64,000 nt of DNA from Bacillota bacterium (GTDB lineage Bacteria > Bacillota > Clostridia > Lachnospirales > Lachnospiraceae), in the NCBI GenBank assembly GCA_023441965.1, contig JAEZNB010000023.1, positions 1 through 64,000 on the forward strand. Direction: 5' to 3'. This document shows positions 34,263 to 44,058 of the stretch, one piece after another (the stretch's first letter is position 1; every line of letters begins with the position of its first letter). The position numbers and the translations under genes are program-made. The notes beneath the pieces are model-generated. The model did not search any database and was not told the DNA's origin. It was given only the letters and a program-made list of their open reading frames with translations.

Positions 34263-35720
34263 TCACCTGCTGATCTTAATCAGGTCCGGAAGACTTAGAT
34301 ACATGTCCAGGCCATCATCCATGACATCGATCGTATAGCTCTTCGTTTCATAGCCCTCCCGGATAAAGGTCAGTACATGGCTTCCGATTACCTTCGCAAA
34401 GCTTCCCGGAGACACACCCATATAGTCCCCGTTCAGATATACCGAGGCCCCTTCCGGGTATTGTACATAGATTTGACGTTTCTTATCTATGATATACTCT
34501 TCGTCCGTATCCTCCTCCTCAGGGTCCTCCTCAAAGCCATCGTCTTCTCCCGGATAGTTCCATTCATTATATACCGTTCCGCTGTCACCGTCGTCGGTTT
34601 CCTCTTCCACTTCCCCGGTCTCTTCATTCGTCTCGGTTACAAGAGGCGGCTCAGTACTCTTCTCTTCCGGAAGACTGATCTTGATCATCTTACCGGCAAC
34701 CCCCAACCGAAGGGTACCCTCATAGGTAATATACCCTCCCAGGGATACCTTAATCTCATGATTGCCGTAGTCAAGCTCCACCGGATTACCGTAGCTGGTC
34801 AGCTGACCGTCAACAAAGAGGTCAGCACCAAAGGGTTTAATATCAAAGGAAACCTTGCCCCGTTTCACCGGTGCCGGTCCCAGGTCCTTCAAGGAAACCT
34901 CCGTCAATTTATTCCGTTGTATCGTTACATTCATCGTCCCGCTGTACTTGCCATTCTCAACGGTCAGATTATAGTTTCCCTCTCTTACGGTCAGTATCAG
35001 GTCCTCTGTGATGATCTGCATGGCTTCATAGCCGACCGTTACGCTTCCGCCGAGAAATGCATCCTCTTCCGTCAGTATCAGGGTTCCATGACCCTTCGCC
35101 ACCGTTATGGACCAGATGGTCTGATCATAGCCCCATACATTCAGAACGTCCTGATCGGCAAGATTGTTGACACTGACAAGCTTCCCCTCATCTAGTACGA
35201 TAAGCTCCTCCGGATACTTATATTTCGTCTTACCGATTTTCATGATCTTGTCGGTCCTGTTAATCTCCAGGTTGCTCACTCCGAGATATTCCCATGCCTT
35301 TGTTGAGACCTGCAGCTTGACAAGCTTATGATTCTCTTCGATATATTGAGCCTCCACCATGGTTCCGACAGGAATCTGACCGGCGATAATTACCTGACCG
35401 AATTTATCGGTAATATCCGTTCCGCCTGTATAGAAGAGCTCCAGAGTTTCCTTACTCCCCGTATCAAACAGGGTAACCCTCCTGCCTTCTGCATCCAGCT
35501 CCTTCACCACAGCCAGAAGCTCTCTGTCATATTCGGGAGTCTTCCCGATGGCTTTCTTTCCTTCCGTGCCTGCCTTCACCGGGTTCGCTTTCCCCGAGGG
35601 CTTTGTCACCTTTGCAGCCTGTGCAAGGGCAAGAAACAGGATGAAGGAGAAGATGGTTAATCCGGCCAGCATACTGATAATTGCTATCCAGTTGATTCTA
35701 TTGTTCTTCGCTTGCTTCAT
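34263..35720 (-). CDS. Membrane-anchored PEGA-domain protein
   Basis: A 485-aa protein with one N-terminal membrane helix (about 11-33) and an extracytoplasmic beta-rich region. Two PEGA-like modules are visible: KPFGADLFVDGQLTSYGNP (about 300) and the C-terminal YPEGASVYLNGDYMGVSPGS (about 420), each followed by a GxHxxxxxxxGY-type strand. PEGA domains are surface-exposed beta folds found in S-layer and envelope proteins. A strongly acidic linker (about 360-410) separates them. ATG is preceded by TGAGGATAC. Role in the envelope is inferred. Confidence 0.8.
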   Translation of the reverse strand: MKQAKNNRINWIAIISMLAGLTIFSFILFLALAQAAKVTKPSGKANPVKAGTEGKKAIGKTPEYDRELLAVVKELDAEGRRVTLFDTGSKETLELFYTGGTDITDKFGQVIIAGQIPVGTMVEAQYIEENHKLVKLQVSTKAWEYLGVSNLEINRTDKIMKIGKTKYKYPEELIVLDEGKLVSVNNLADQDVLNVWGYDQTIWSITVAKGHGTLILTEEDAFLGGSVTVGYEAMQIITEDLILTVREGNYNLTVENGKYSGTMNVTIQRNKLTEVSLKDLGPAPVKRGKVSFDIKPFGADLFVDGQLTSYGNPVELDYGNHEIKVSLGGYITYEGTLRLGVAGKMIKISLPEEKSTEPPLVTETNEETGEVEEETDDGDSGTVYNEWNYPGEDDGFEEDPEEEDTDEEYIIDKKRQIYVQYPEGASVYLNGDYMGVSPGSFAKVIGSHVLTFIREGYETKSYTIDVMDDGLDMYLSLPDLIKISR

Positions 35721-35857
35721 AAATAGGTATCCTCAATTGCTTGGCAGCTTTGTCCGTGTCTTCCTATCTATTATAGCTTACCTTAAAATATTAAGCAATC
35801 CCCCGTAGCCACTCCCCTCCTGCAAAGCTTTGGAAACAGGCTTCTGATATCAGCTCC

Positions 35858-36946
35858 TTACAGGATGCCCTCCAGTTTTCTTAAGAACATCTCCTTCTTG
35901 ACATTCTGTTCTCCGATGCTGTTCAGCTTCTGAATATTCCTGCCCGAAACCCAGGCCTTCTTCCCGTTATAGTAGAAATTCGTGATCTTCCAGAACTTTT
36001 CCGGATATAAGAGGAGCACATAGAGGATATTCAGCTCCTTCTTGGAAATCGGCCGGATTCTGTCATAGGTCTCTATCATGTTACTGCCATAGAGAATATC
36101 CCAATCGTTTTTCTCCATCACCTTGCGGACAAACTGGTAGAGATCTGCAATCTGAAGCCCGATATAGGACTTCTCAAAATTTGTGGTGGCAATCGCCTGA
36201 CTGCAGGTTCCGGAAAGCTCTGCAACAGATAGGGGCGTCCGATTGATCCAGCCCGGAGGAAGATAGGTTTTGGATATGGTCTCCGCCTTATTCTTCAGCA
36301 TAATAATATTATGGTAGGTATAATTGCCATGGCAGACCCTCCGCTGCTGTACCGCTTCCGCAAGCAGCTCCTCATAGGCAGAGCCGGCGAGACGTTCGGC
36401 AGCCTTCAGCCCCTGCTCATAAAAGTCATCATAATAATTCAGATAGGCAATCTCAAATTCATTTTTCTGTCTTTTATCCCGGATATACGCCTTCACTCTT
36501 TTTAATTCCCGATTTCTCTTCTCAAAGGTTTCTGTCAGGTCCGCGCAGATATTATGCTCCAGCTGTTCCTTGGTAAAATCCACATCCGTCAGGATACAAT
36601 GCAGCCTGGCAAGATTGGCGGAAGCCATCTCGATCTGGGAAAGCTCCTTCATATTGCATTCCTCACCCCAGAACCAGTGCTTCATGATATATTGGCAACC
36701 GGCATTGTCCTCGGAGATCAGCTCATCCTCCATGGTTCTGATAAAAAGGTCAGTATTATAATACCCGTTTTGAAACAGATGCTCCTTTACTTTATTCTCA
36801 AATATGGCTCTGTTTCTGGATCCCTCAAAGCATTTGAAGAGCTTCAGGCCACAATCGGTCTCCAGCAGAAAAGCGCCTCTGGCTCTATATATATTGTATA
36901 TCTTAAGACGATATTTTTTTAATGCTTCCTGACTTCTATCTTCCAT
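35858..36946 (-). CDS. CotS-family spore coat kinase-like protein
   Basis: A 362-aa protein of the CotS/YsxE family (aminoglycoside-phosphotransferase-like fold). Visible: RARGAFLLETDCGLKLFKCF (nucleotide-lobe strands and Lys), QYIMKHWFWGEECN (hinge), and VCHGNYTYHNIIM near residue 210, corresponding to the HGDxxxxN catalytic loop with Asn in place of Asp. The loop change suggests the protein may be catalytically weak. The frame opens at 36964; ATG 36946 after a G-rich site is preferred. CotS proteins are mother-cell spore coat components. Confidence 0.82.
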   Translation of the reverse strand: MEDRSQEALKKYRLKIYNIYRARGAFLLETDCGLKLFKCFEGSRNRAIFENKVKEHLFQNGYYNTDLFIRTMEDELISEDNAGCQYIMKHWFWGEECNMKELSQIEMASANLARLHCILTDVDFTKEQLEHNICADLTETFEKRNRELKRVKAYIRDKRQKNEFEIAYLNYYDDFYEQGLKAAERLAGSAYEELLAEAVQQRRVCHGNYTYHNIIMLKNKAETISKTYLPPGWINRTPLSVAELSGTCSQAIATTNFEKSYIGLQIADLYQFVRKVMEKNDWDILYGSNMIETYDRIRPISKKELNILYVLLLYPEKFWKITNFYYNGKKAWVSGRNIQKLNSIGEQNVKKEMFLRKLEGIL

Positions 36947-37009
36947 GGCAATCCCCCCTGACATATGACGAAACCCGTCTTACTAATATTATGATATGTC
37001 AGTTGAAAT

Positions 37010-37056
37010 CATGATAAAAAGAGCCTTAGAAATATTCCTGAGGAATTCTCTAAGGC
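37010..37056 (-). terminator. Terminator of the GNAT-cca operon
   Basis: Minus-strand hairpin AGCCTTAGAGAATTCC / GGAATATTTCTAAGGCT (imperfect) followed by CTTTTTATC, about 35 nt after the cca stop. Confidence 0.8.
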
Positions 37057-37091
37057 TTAGAAAGCATCTCTATTGTATTATAAAGCCACCC

Positions 37092-38462
37092 TTACGAACG
37101 GTTCTTCCATTCCTTTGCCAGCTGCAGCAGGGTATCCCGATCATTCAGCTTCGGTTCCTCGATGACCTTGTCCAAGAGATGGTTTAGAATCTGTCCCAAC
37201 TCCCTTCCGGCACGGAAGCCCTCGCGAATCAGATCATTTCCGTTCAGCTTAAGCTCCTTTAAGCTGACACATTCCTCCTCTTCCAGGATCCTCTGATAAA
37301 GTTTGCGGGCTGTCTCCAGCCTCCGGTACTTTTCCGCCGTATGGTCGGGATTCTTACCGGAGGTATCTGCCCGGTTCACCTCAAAGAGCAGCTCCATATA
37401 CTCCTTGCCGATTTTCGCTGCCGCCTTACGCATACCGGCCGGCGTCAGCACAAAACGGTAATCATGCCAGCGAATCAGGTGAACCACCGCATTTCTGGTA
37501 TCATTATCAAATTTCAGCTCGTTCAGAATTCGGTCAGCCGTCTTAGCTCCCCGCTCCTGATGTCCGTAGAAATGCTCCTGCCCATCCTTGCCCAGGTTCT
37601 TGGAAGCGGGCTTTTCCACATCATGCAGCAGCATGGTCCAGCGTAGGATGGACCTTTCCCGCAAGGGGAAACGATTTTCATTTAGGGACCCTGCCACTGT
37701 GGTCACCGCCCTGATCGTGTGCTCACCTACGGTATAGGAATGATGGATATTCTTCTGATCGGTTACCATCATGGTATCAAACTCCGGAAGGATGACTGCG
37801 GTAATTCCCGCCTCATGAAGAATTCTTAAGCGGTCCGGATGGTCTGAAATCAAAAGCTTATTCAGCTCTGTCCGGATACGTTCCGCACTGATATTACGTA
37901 AGAGCTCTGCCTTATCCCTTACTGCCTGCATCGTAGCTTCCTCAATCCGAAAGCCCAGCTGGGCTGAGAAGCGGACTGCCCGGAGTATTCTTAAGGCATC
38001 CTCATCAAACCGTTCCACCGCACTGCCGACACAGCGAATCAGACCGTTTTCTAAGTCCTTCATACCGTCAAAGAGGTCAATCAGGCCCTCCCTGTCATTA
38101 TAGGCCATAGCATTGATGGTAAAATCCCTTCGTCTTAAATCCTCCCTTAAGCTTGAAGTGAACAGCACCTCCTTGGGATGACGGTTGTCCTCATACTCTC
38201 CGTCCAGGCGATAGGTGGTTACCTCATAATGCTCCTTATCCATCAAAACCGTAACCGTACCATGCTGGATGCCGGTATCTACCGTCCTTTTAAAGAGCCT
38301 CTTTACCTCCTGCGGCTTTGCGGAGGTGGTAATATCCCAGTCCTCCGGTTGCTTTCCCAGTATCGTATCCCGTACACAGCCACCGACTGCATAGGCCTCA
38401 TAGCCATTCTCCGTCAACACCTGTATCAGCTTATTCACATTGTCGGGTATCTGTATCCTCAT
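37092..38462 (-). CDS. cca: CCA tRNA nucleotidyltransferase with HD domain
   Basis: Adds or repairs the 3'-CCA end of tRNAs using CTP and ATP. 456 aa. The nucleotidyltransferase signature GGCVRDTILGKQPEDWDITT (about 27-46) holds the GG and the metal-binding Asp pair; RRDFTINAMAY follows near 111; EDALRILRAVRFSAQLGF near 160 is the amino-acid template neck region. A C-terminal HD segment with MLLHDVEKPASKN (about 277) is present. Its ATG overlaps the end of the GNAT gene by 4 nt and has GGAGG upstream. Confidence 0.94.
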   Translation of the reverse strand: MRIQIPDNVNKLIQVLTENGYEAYAVGGCVRDTILGKQPEDWDITTSAKPQEVKRLFKRTVDTGIQHGTVTVLMDKEHYEVTTYRLDGEYEDNRHPKEVLFTSSLREDLRRRDFTINAMAYNDREGLIDLFDGMKDLENGLIRCVGSAVERFDEDALRILRAVRFSAQLGFRIEEATMQAVRDKAELLRNISAERIRTELNKLLISDHPDRLRILHEAGITAVILPEFDTMMVTDQKNIHHSYTVGEHTIRAVTTVAGSLNENRFPLRERSILRWTMLLHDVEKPASKNLGKDGQEHFYGHQERGAKTADRILNELKFDNDTRNAVVHLIRWHDYRFVLTPAGMRKAAAKIGKEYMELLFEVNRADTSGKNPDHTAEKYRRLETARKLYQRILEEEECVSLKELKLNGNDLIREGFRAGRELGQILNHLLDKVIEEPKLNDRDTLLQLAKEWKNRS

Positions 38463-39001
38463 GCCATACCTCCAAGCCTTTCGTCACTGTCCTTTATCGC
38501 CTCGCAGCTTTTCTCCATCAGATAGAACAATCCCTTGCGGAAGGTGACCGTACCTGTATAGGTATAGCCAAGCTTCTCATACAGCTTACGGGAAATATAG
38601 TTGTCTGTGAAAGCGTCCAGCCTTATGGCGGAATATCCGGCAGCCTTGATCTGCCGCTCTGCAAACCCCATGGTTATATTACCCAAGCCGCGGCCCTGAG
38701 CTCTATGATCCACACACAGGCGATGAATCACTGCGATCCGGCCCTCCCGGTAGCTCCAGGAACCGGTTCGGTACTCCTCATCCTGGTTTTCATTTATCAC
38801 AACACAGGATAAGATCCGGCTTCCGTCTGTCAGCACATACATCTCTCTATTCTTAATATCCCCGGCCAGAACCGTCTCATTCGGGTAAATCTCGTCCCAT
38901 TGCTCTATTCCCAGTTCTGCCAGATGCTTTATCGAACCCAGATAAAGCTCTGTAATCTCCTTCAACTCTGAAGCCTCTGCCGGTCTGAACCGATACTCCA
39001 T
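38459..39001 (-). CDS. GNAT-family N-acetyltransferase
   Basis: A 180-aa acetyltransferase. The acetyl-CoA-binding motif A is IHRLCVDHRAQGRGLGNIT (about 103-121; R/QxxGxG/A), and motif B has RLDAFTDNYISRKLYEKLGY (about 138-157). The acceptor substrate (protein, amine or antibiotic) cannot be read from sequence. It is the upstream gene of a two-gene operon with cca, overlapping its start (ATGA). Confidence 0.88.
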   Translation of the reverse strand: MEYRFRPAEASELKEITELYLGSIKHLAELGIEQWDEIYPNETVLAGDIKNREMYVLTDGSRILSCVVINENQDEEYRTGSWSYREGRIAVIHRLCVDHRAQGRGLGNITMGFAERQIKAAGYSAIRLDAFTDNYISRKLYEKLGYTYTGTVTFRKGLFYLMEKSCEAIKDSDERLGGMA

Positions 39002-39239
39002 ATCCTATCCCCTCATTTCCAACCCATATCTAACACAGACCAGCCCCACCAGTGAAATTTGCTTGGTCCGGGACAGTCCGATCCTTAAGGTATCCTCCCA
39101 ATCATACAGGCCCATTATAACATACTTTCCCATTTTGAGAAAGCCATCTTTTTGCTTATGAAGGAGAAAGAAAATGTCCATCACAGGACACCCTTGGCTG
39201 TTATTCCTGCCGGTATCCTGTAATGGACAGATGAATTTC

Positions 39240-40676
39240 TTAGTATGCCTTGCCCCAATAAGCCATGGTCTTCGCCGGCTTGCCGCAGCATACGCAGGTA
39301 TCTGCGATATGGTCCTGCTCGAAGGGCATACAGCGGGAGGTGGCTCCGGTCTTCTCCTTAATGGCTACCTCACAGGCCTCATCCTCACACCACATGGCCT
39401 TGATGAAGCCGGGCTTCTCAGCGACAGTCTTCTCAAATTCCTCCATGGTGGTCGCATAATAGGTATGGGAATCTCTGTGAGCTCTTGCCCTCTCCAGCAT
39501 CTCGGACTGCATCCGTTCCAGAACCTCTGCTGCCTTGCTTTCAATCTCATTCAGAGCAACCACGATTTTCTCTCTGGTATCCCTTCTCACGATCACTGCC
39601 TGGCCTGCCTCGATATCCTTAGGCCCGATCTCTATACGGATGGGGATACCGCGCATTTCCTGTTCGGAGAACTTCCAGCCGGGGCTCTTCTCGGAATCAT
39701 CCACCTTAACCTTGAAGGAGCTTAAGCGGTTCTTCAGCTCATAAGCCTTCTCCAGGACTCCTTCCTTGTTCTGGCTGATCGGAATGATCATGATCTGAAC
39801 CGGTGCGATTCTGGGAGGAAGCACCAATCCGCTGTCGTCGCCATGTACCATGATAATCGCTCCGATGATTCTCGTAGACATACCCCAGGAGGTCTGATGC
39901 ACATACTGTAAGGTATTGTTCCTATCTGTATACTGAATGCCGAACGCCTGTGCAAAGCCGTCACCGAAGTTGTGGCTGGTGCCGGACTGTAATGCCTTAC
40001 CGTCATGCATCAGGGCTTCGATGGTATAGGTTGCATGGGCTCCCGCAAACTTCTCCTTCTCGGACTTGCGTCCCTTAATCATAGGGATTGCCAAGACTCT
40101 TTCGCAGAAATCCGCATATACATTCAACATCTGAATCGTTCTTTCCTCAGCCTCTTCCGCCGTAGCATGGGCAGTATGACCTTCCTGCCATAAGAATTCC
40201 ATGGAACGTAAGAAGGGTCTCGTTGTCTTCTCCCAACGGACTACCGAACACCACTGGTTATAAAGCTTAGGCAGATCCCGGTAGGACTGGATAATGTTCG
40301 AGTAGAAATCACAGAAGAGGGTCTCAGAGGTAGGTCTTACACAAAGTCTCTCCTGTAAGGGCTCCAATCCGCCCTGAGTAACCCAAGCCACCTCAGGAGC
40401 AAAGCCCTCCACATGATCCTTCTCCTTCTGCAACAGGCTCTCCGGTATGAACATGGGCATATAAACATTCTCCACTCCGGTTGCCTTAAAGTCCGCATCC
40501 AGCTGTCTCTGGATATTCTCCCAGATGGCATAACCGTTGGGTCTCAAAATCATACAGCCCTTGACACCGGAATACTCAATCAATTCCGCCTTCTTCACAA
40601 CATCCGTGTACCATTGTGCAAAATCCACTTCCATGGAGGTAATAGCCTCCACTAATTTCTTTTCCTGCGCCATCAT
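39240..40676 (-). CDS. proS: Prolyl-tRNA synthetase (short, archaeal/eukaryal-like type)
   Basis: Class II synthetase that charges tRNA-Pro. 478 aa; no bacterial editing insertion between motifs 2 and 3, and a C-terminal extension with a Cys cluster (CRCMPFE...CVCCGKP, after CEDEAC) ending in Tyr, marking the ProS type 3 form. Motif 2: [15 protein letters not shown] and [14 protein letters not shown]; motif 3: [20 protein letters not shown]. Start: ATGATGATG follows AAAGGAGAG; the middle ATG (40676) has the best spacing, with 40679 and 40673 possible. A T-box precedes it. Confidence 0.96.
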   Translation of the reverse strand: MMAQEKKLVEAITSMEVDFAQWYTDVVKKAELIEYSGVKGCMILRPNGYAIWENIQRQLDADFKATGVENVYMPMFIPESLLQKEKDHVEGFAPEVAWVTQGGLEPLQERLCVRPTSETLFCDFYSNIIQSYRDLPKLYNQWCSVVRWEKTTRPFLRSMEFLWQEGHTAHATAEEAEERTIQMLNVYADFCERVLAIPMIKGRKSEKEKFAGAHATYTIEALMHDGKALQSGTSHNFGDGFAQAFGIQYTDRNNTLQYVHQTSWGMSTRIIGAIIMVHGDDSGLVLPPRIAPVQIMIIPISQNKEGVLEKAYELKNRLSSFKVKVDDSEKSPGWKFSEQEMRGIPIRIEIGPKDIEAGQAVIVRRDTREKIVVALNEIESKAAEVLERMQSEMLERARAHRDSHTYYATTMEEFEKTVAEKPGFIKAMWCEDEACEVAIKEKTGATSRCMPFEQDHIADTCVCCGKPAKTMAYWGKAY

Positions 40677-40771
40677 CATCTCTCCTTTCTGAATTCTTGG
40701 ATAGCTTGGCTCCTGCGAAGCTCTATGAATATGCCGTGCCTGAAGCAGCTGCATATTCCGGTCTTTCGCAA

Positions 40772-40798
40772 TAAAAAAAGCCCTTCTATCCGCAAGGG
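40772..40798 (-). terminator. Terminator of the proS T-box
   Basis: Minus-strand hairpin CCCTT / AAGGG with an eight-base loop followed by CTTTTTTTATT. A flanking CGAAAGAC/GTCTTTCG pair (40801-40808 / 40761-40768) could extend the structure. Confidence 0.78.
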
Positions 40799-41010
40799 AC
40801 CGAAAGACTCGGCGGTACCACCCTAATTAGCTGACCTGTCAGCTCTCTCTCAAACCGTTAACGCCGGTAATACGTTGCATTTGGAGTCTGATGACCTTCA
40901 TGCAAAGCTCAGAGGCCGGTTCAAAAACAACTGCATAAGAAGCTCCCACCCATGCTTCTCTCTCTGTAATGCGTTCCTTTTCTACTATTCCTCATCTACG
41001 CCTGATAATG
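40772..41010 (-). promoter_or_regulatory. T-box leader of proS
   Basis: The canonical T-box AGGGTGGTACCGCC is on the minus strand at 40811-40824, followed by the terminator. Upstream, a GGAATAGTAG element and TGAACCGGCCTCTGAGC fit Stem I and its specifier loop; CCG in that loop is a proline codon, though CCU is also available. Uncharged tRNA-Pro should favour readthrough into proS. Confidence 0.85.
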
Positions 41011-41016
41011 TACTTT

Positions 41017-41045
41017 ATTCTAATTCAGAATATTGTCTTTGTCAA
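41017..41045 (-). promoter_or_regulatory. Promoter of proS leader
   Basis: Minus-strand TTGACA (41040-41045), 17-bp spacer, TAGAAT (41017-41022). Confidence 0.85.
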
Positions 41046-41379
41046 GCGGATAATCTCCTATGGTATAGCTATGGTATAGCAAAGATTTGGTTATATATAT
41101 CTATATATCTCTCTACAGATACTATACCAGTCAATTATAAAAGCCAACCTTATTTCATAATTTTACCAATTAGTAGTTGACTTAACCCATCTTATGTAAT
41201 AAATTTACTTTGTAATTACATATATAGGGAGACCTGTATACTTATCCGGTCCGGGATTATATCAATATATCATTCATAGTTGGATTATTACTGCTATTCT
41301 TGCTTTTAATGTTCCGTACTTATACATTACATATGTATGATTTGGTCACTTATCGGTAAAATTTCTTAGGAGATTTGAT

Positions 41380-43458
41380 ATGCAAATTTATGGAAGAGTA
41401 CTCAACTTATTGATATCAGTTATATTTATAACTGTTTTATTAAGTGCCTGTCAAACCTCCAAGAATCCAAAGAATTCCAAGGTTCATCTGGAAGAGAATA
41501 TCATATCTACCGATACAGATGCAGGAACCAACACCTTAGATGTAACTATATATGAAGATTCGGCTTATATGGTAAGTCAAGGCAGTATTGTCAGATATCA
41601 TCTGCCTTCCGGCGAAAGGTCTGTGATTGCAGAGGCTGACGGAAATATGGCCATCTGTGCAGATCGGGACTATCTTTATACTTATAACAAGGTAGAGAAT
41701 GCTGTAATTAAGTACGACCGAAGCGGACAGGTCATAAGCACTTATCCCTTATCCTTTAAGCCTTTTGAGGCAGACAGGATGATCATCAATAAGGATACGC
41801 TTATCATTGCCTCCCTCTTTGTAAATGCTGCAGGCTATTCCGAAAGCGAACTATATCAGCTGAATTTATCCACCGGGGAAGGAATTAAGCTTAGCCCGGG
41901 ATTTAAGGGTAAGGATTCCTATTCCTTAATCCTTGGCCTGAATTTTATAGATGATCAAACCATTATGATTTCATCCTATGCAACTGTCAGTATATTGAAC
42001 ATGATCGTTAAAGGGTATCGTTTTGATCTTAAGGAAGAGAAAGTAATGGAGGAGTATATCCTTCAGAATGTAAGCAACAAGGTCTGCAGTTATGATGCCG
42101 AAGGCGCCTGCTTTTACTATATAGATAATGGAAAAATTAAGAAATACGATACAAAATCCTCCCTTGAAATCATACTCAGTACCTTGGATACTTCTTCTCT
42201 GGATACAGACGGAAACAGTGGTTATGCCTCCTTTTTTATTAAAAGATTATTCTATACCGGTGATAATGTAATTCTATGGGACAATGTGAACAATTTCTTT
42301 ATGATCGTGGATTTGTCATCAGATATAGAGCCTGTGAGAATTCTTCTGTCTGATATGGTAGGTGCTCACTTGGATATCAACCCGGTAATAGAGCAGTTTG
42401 AAGCTGAATACGGATGTGCGGTACAAATCATTGAATATCCGGAAGAAGTCTACAAGAATAAGCTTCGTACCAAGCTTTTGGCGGCTGACAGCGATTTTGA
42501 TGTCTTTATTATAAAGGATCCGACTCAGGACAATTTTCTGGATAGCATTATTCGTCATGGCCTTTATGAACCCCTTGACGGTTATGATGGTATTGTCAGC
42601 AATTTTTCGAATATGTACAGCGGGGTACAAAGTATGATGAGCCATAAGGGACAGTTTTTTGGTCTTCCTTACTATCTGCAGTTATATTCCACTGCAGCGA
42701 TTAATGATGATCTAAAACAATACGGTTTTACCCTTCCCGGTAAACACTGGACCATGGAGCAGCTGTGGCATCTGTGCGATCGGATGCTACAAAGCGGTGA
42801 GCATGGTAGCTCTGTTTTTGGTCCTTCAAATATTATGATATTCATCAATATGTTCGTACAGGATGCCATCGACCAAAATCATTTTGATAAGGATGCCCTG
42901 ACAGCTTTACTGGAAAACATAAAGAAATACAGCGATGCGGGAGTTTTATATGATAATGCTAATACAAGAAACCATTTGCTGACTTATCTGTATATGTATT
43001 TTGATTCCTTCGTCACCCATAGCTCCATTCCTGATGATACAGTATATGGAACCATACTGCTCCCGGAATATAGAGGCCATAATTACCTTTATCTGCTTGG
43101 ATGTACTTTCTTAAATAAAGCTTCCGTAAATAAGGAAATGGCCGCTAAATTCCTGGAGGTTCTAACAAGAAAAGAAAATATATATAACATTAATATATAC
43201 AGATGTACCCTGCTTGGCAGTGACCTTACCCAATATAATATCTATCAGGACTGGTCAGAGACAGAGCTTTCCTATCTGTCTGATTTACCTTATATATATG
43301 AAAACGCCAAGGTATTTTCCTTTGATTATTTGGCACTCAATGTTTATCTCAATGAGAACCTGCGAGCCGGATTTGAGGATGGAAGCATTTCCGCGGAAGA
43401 AGCGGCTGATATCATATATGAAAGAGTGAATTATACTTATTTTGAGAAGTTAGGGTGA
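41380..43458 (+). CDS. Sugar-type ABC solute-binding lipoprotein with extra N-terminal domain
   Basis: A 692-aa lipoprotein (lipobox LSAC, Cys24). The C-terminal half (about 320-690) is a family 1 extracellular solute-binding protein: INPVIEQFEAEYGCAVQIIEY, FFGLPYYLQLYSTAAINDD and PGKHWTMEQLWHLCDRM. The N-terminal half (about 45-315) is beta-rich with repeating strand pairs (SIVRYHLPSGERSVI, NAVIKYDRSGQVIST), resembling a beta-propeller sensor. The family is normally about 420 aa, so the fusion is unusual. It heads an ABC operon with two permeases. Confidence 0.8.
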   Translation: MQIYGRVLNLLISVIFITVLLSACQTSKNPKNSKVHLEENIISTDTDAGTNTLDVTIYEDSAYMVSQGSIVRYHLPSGERSVIAEADGNMAICADRDYLYTYNKVENAVIKYDRSGQVISTYPLSFKPFEADRMIINKDTLIIASLFVNAAGYSESELYQLNLSTGEGIKLSPGFKGKDSYSLILGLNFIDDQTIMISSYATVSILNMIVKGYRFDLKEEKVMEEYILQNVSNKVCSYDAEGACFYYIDNGKIKKYDTKSSLEIILSTLDTSSLDTDGNSGYASFFIKRLFYTGDNVILWDNVNNFFMIVDLSSDIEPVRILLSDMVGAHLDINPVIEQFEAEYGCAVQIIEYPEEVYKNKLRTKLLAADSDFDVFIIKDPTQDNFLDSIIRHGLYEPLDGYDGIVSNFSNMYSGVQSMMSHKGQFFGLPYYLQLYSTAAINDDLKQYGFTLPGKHWTMEQLWHLCDRMLQSGEHGSSVFGPSNIMIFINMFVQDAIDQNHFDKDALTALLENIKKYSDAGVLYDNANTRNHLLTYLYMYFDSFVTHSSIPDDTVYGTILLPEYRGHNYLYLLGCTFLNKASVNKEMAAKFLEVLTRKENIYNINIYRCTLLGSDLTQYNIYQDWSETELSYLSDLPYIYENAKVFSFDYLALNVYLNENLRAGFEDGSISAEEAADIIYERVNYTYFEKLG

Positions 43459-43464
43459 AATGCT

Positions 43465-43875
43465 ATGAGAAGAAAGATTACTTTCCTATTCTTTTGTTTA
43501 CTTACTTTGTCAGTTACTTTTTTTTCGTTACTTGGTAAAGCCATAAGAGATTATTATTCACCGCATGTTGAGGTAATGGCTCCTATTTCATATCTGTTCC
43601 CGGATGGATCTATTACTATGGCTGCTTTGGTAAATTCTTGCTTTATAGTTGAAGAGAATGGGAAAACATACGCATTTCTGATAGAAGAACGATCCGATTC
43701 AGGAGAAAGCGCATATTATACCAAGAAAATAGAGCTTATATTAGGACAATCGGATGACAGATATTCGGAAGTAAAAAAGGCCCCTATCTTAAATGCCCTG
43801 TTCATCTGTAATACGAATCAAGATCTAGTAGATGGAGAAAGAGTTGTCCTTCATAAAATTGTAAATATGCCTTGA
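43465..43875 (+). CDS. Small membrane-anchored protein with adaptor-like barrel
   Basis: A 136-aa protein with an N-terminal membrane or signal helix (about 5-24). The remainder (VEVMAPISYLFPDGSI, NSCFIVEENGKTYAFLIEE, YYTKKIELILGQSDDRYSEV, LVDGERVVLH) resembles the C-terminal barrel of periplasmic-adaptor (HlyD/YknX-type) proteins, without their coiled coil and lipoyl domains. It lies 6 nt after the solute-binding gene, so co-transcribed. Resemblance is by pattern only. Confidence 0.6.
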   Translation: MRRKITFLFFCLLTLSVTFFSLLGKAIRDYYSPHVEVMAPISYLFPDGSITMAALVNSCFIVEENGKTYAFLIEERSDSGESAYYTKKIELILGQSDDRYSEVKKAPILNALFICNTNQDLVDGERVVLHKIVNMP

Positions 43876-44058
43876 CTAGATATTTTGTGTTATACTCAAA
43901 AAAGCTTCTATCAGATCCTTCATGGATAAACAGTGAGCAAATATAGAAGCCGGAAAAAATTATCTTGAAGACAAACATCTGACAAGGTGACTTACCTATT
44001 TGGTAGGGAGATTCACATACATATATAATACATTCCGTACGAAAGAGGTGCAGCCTTC

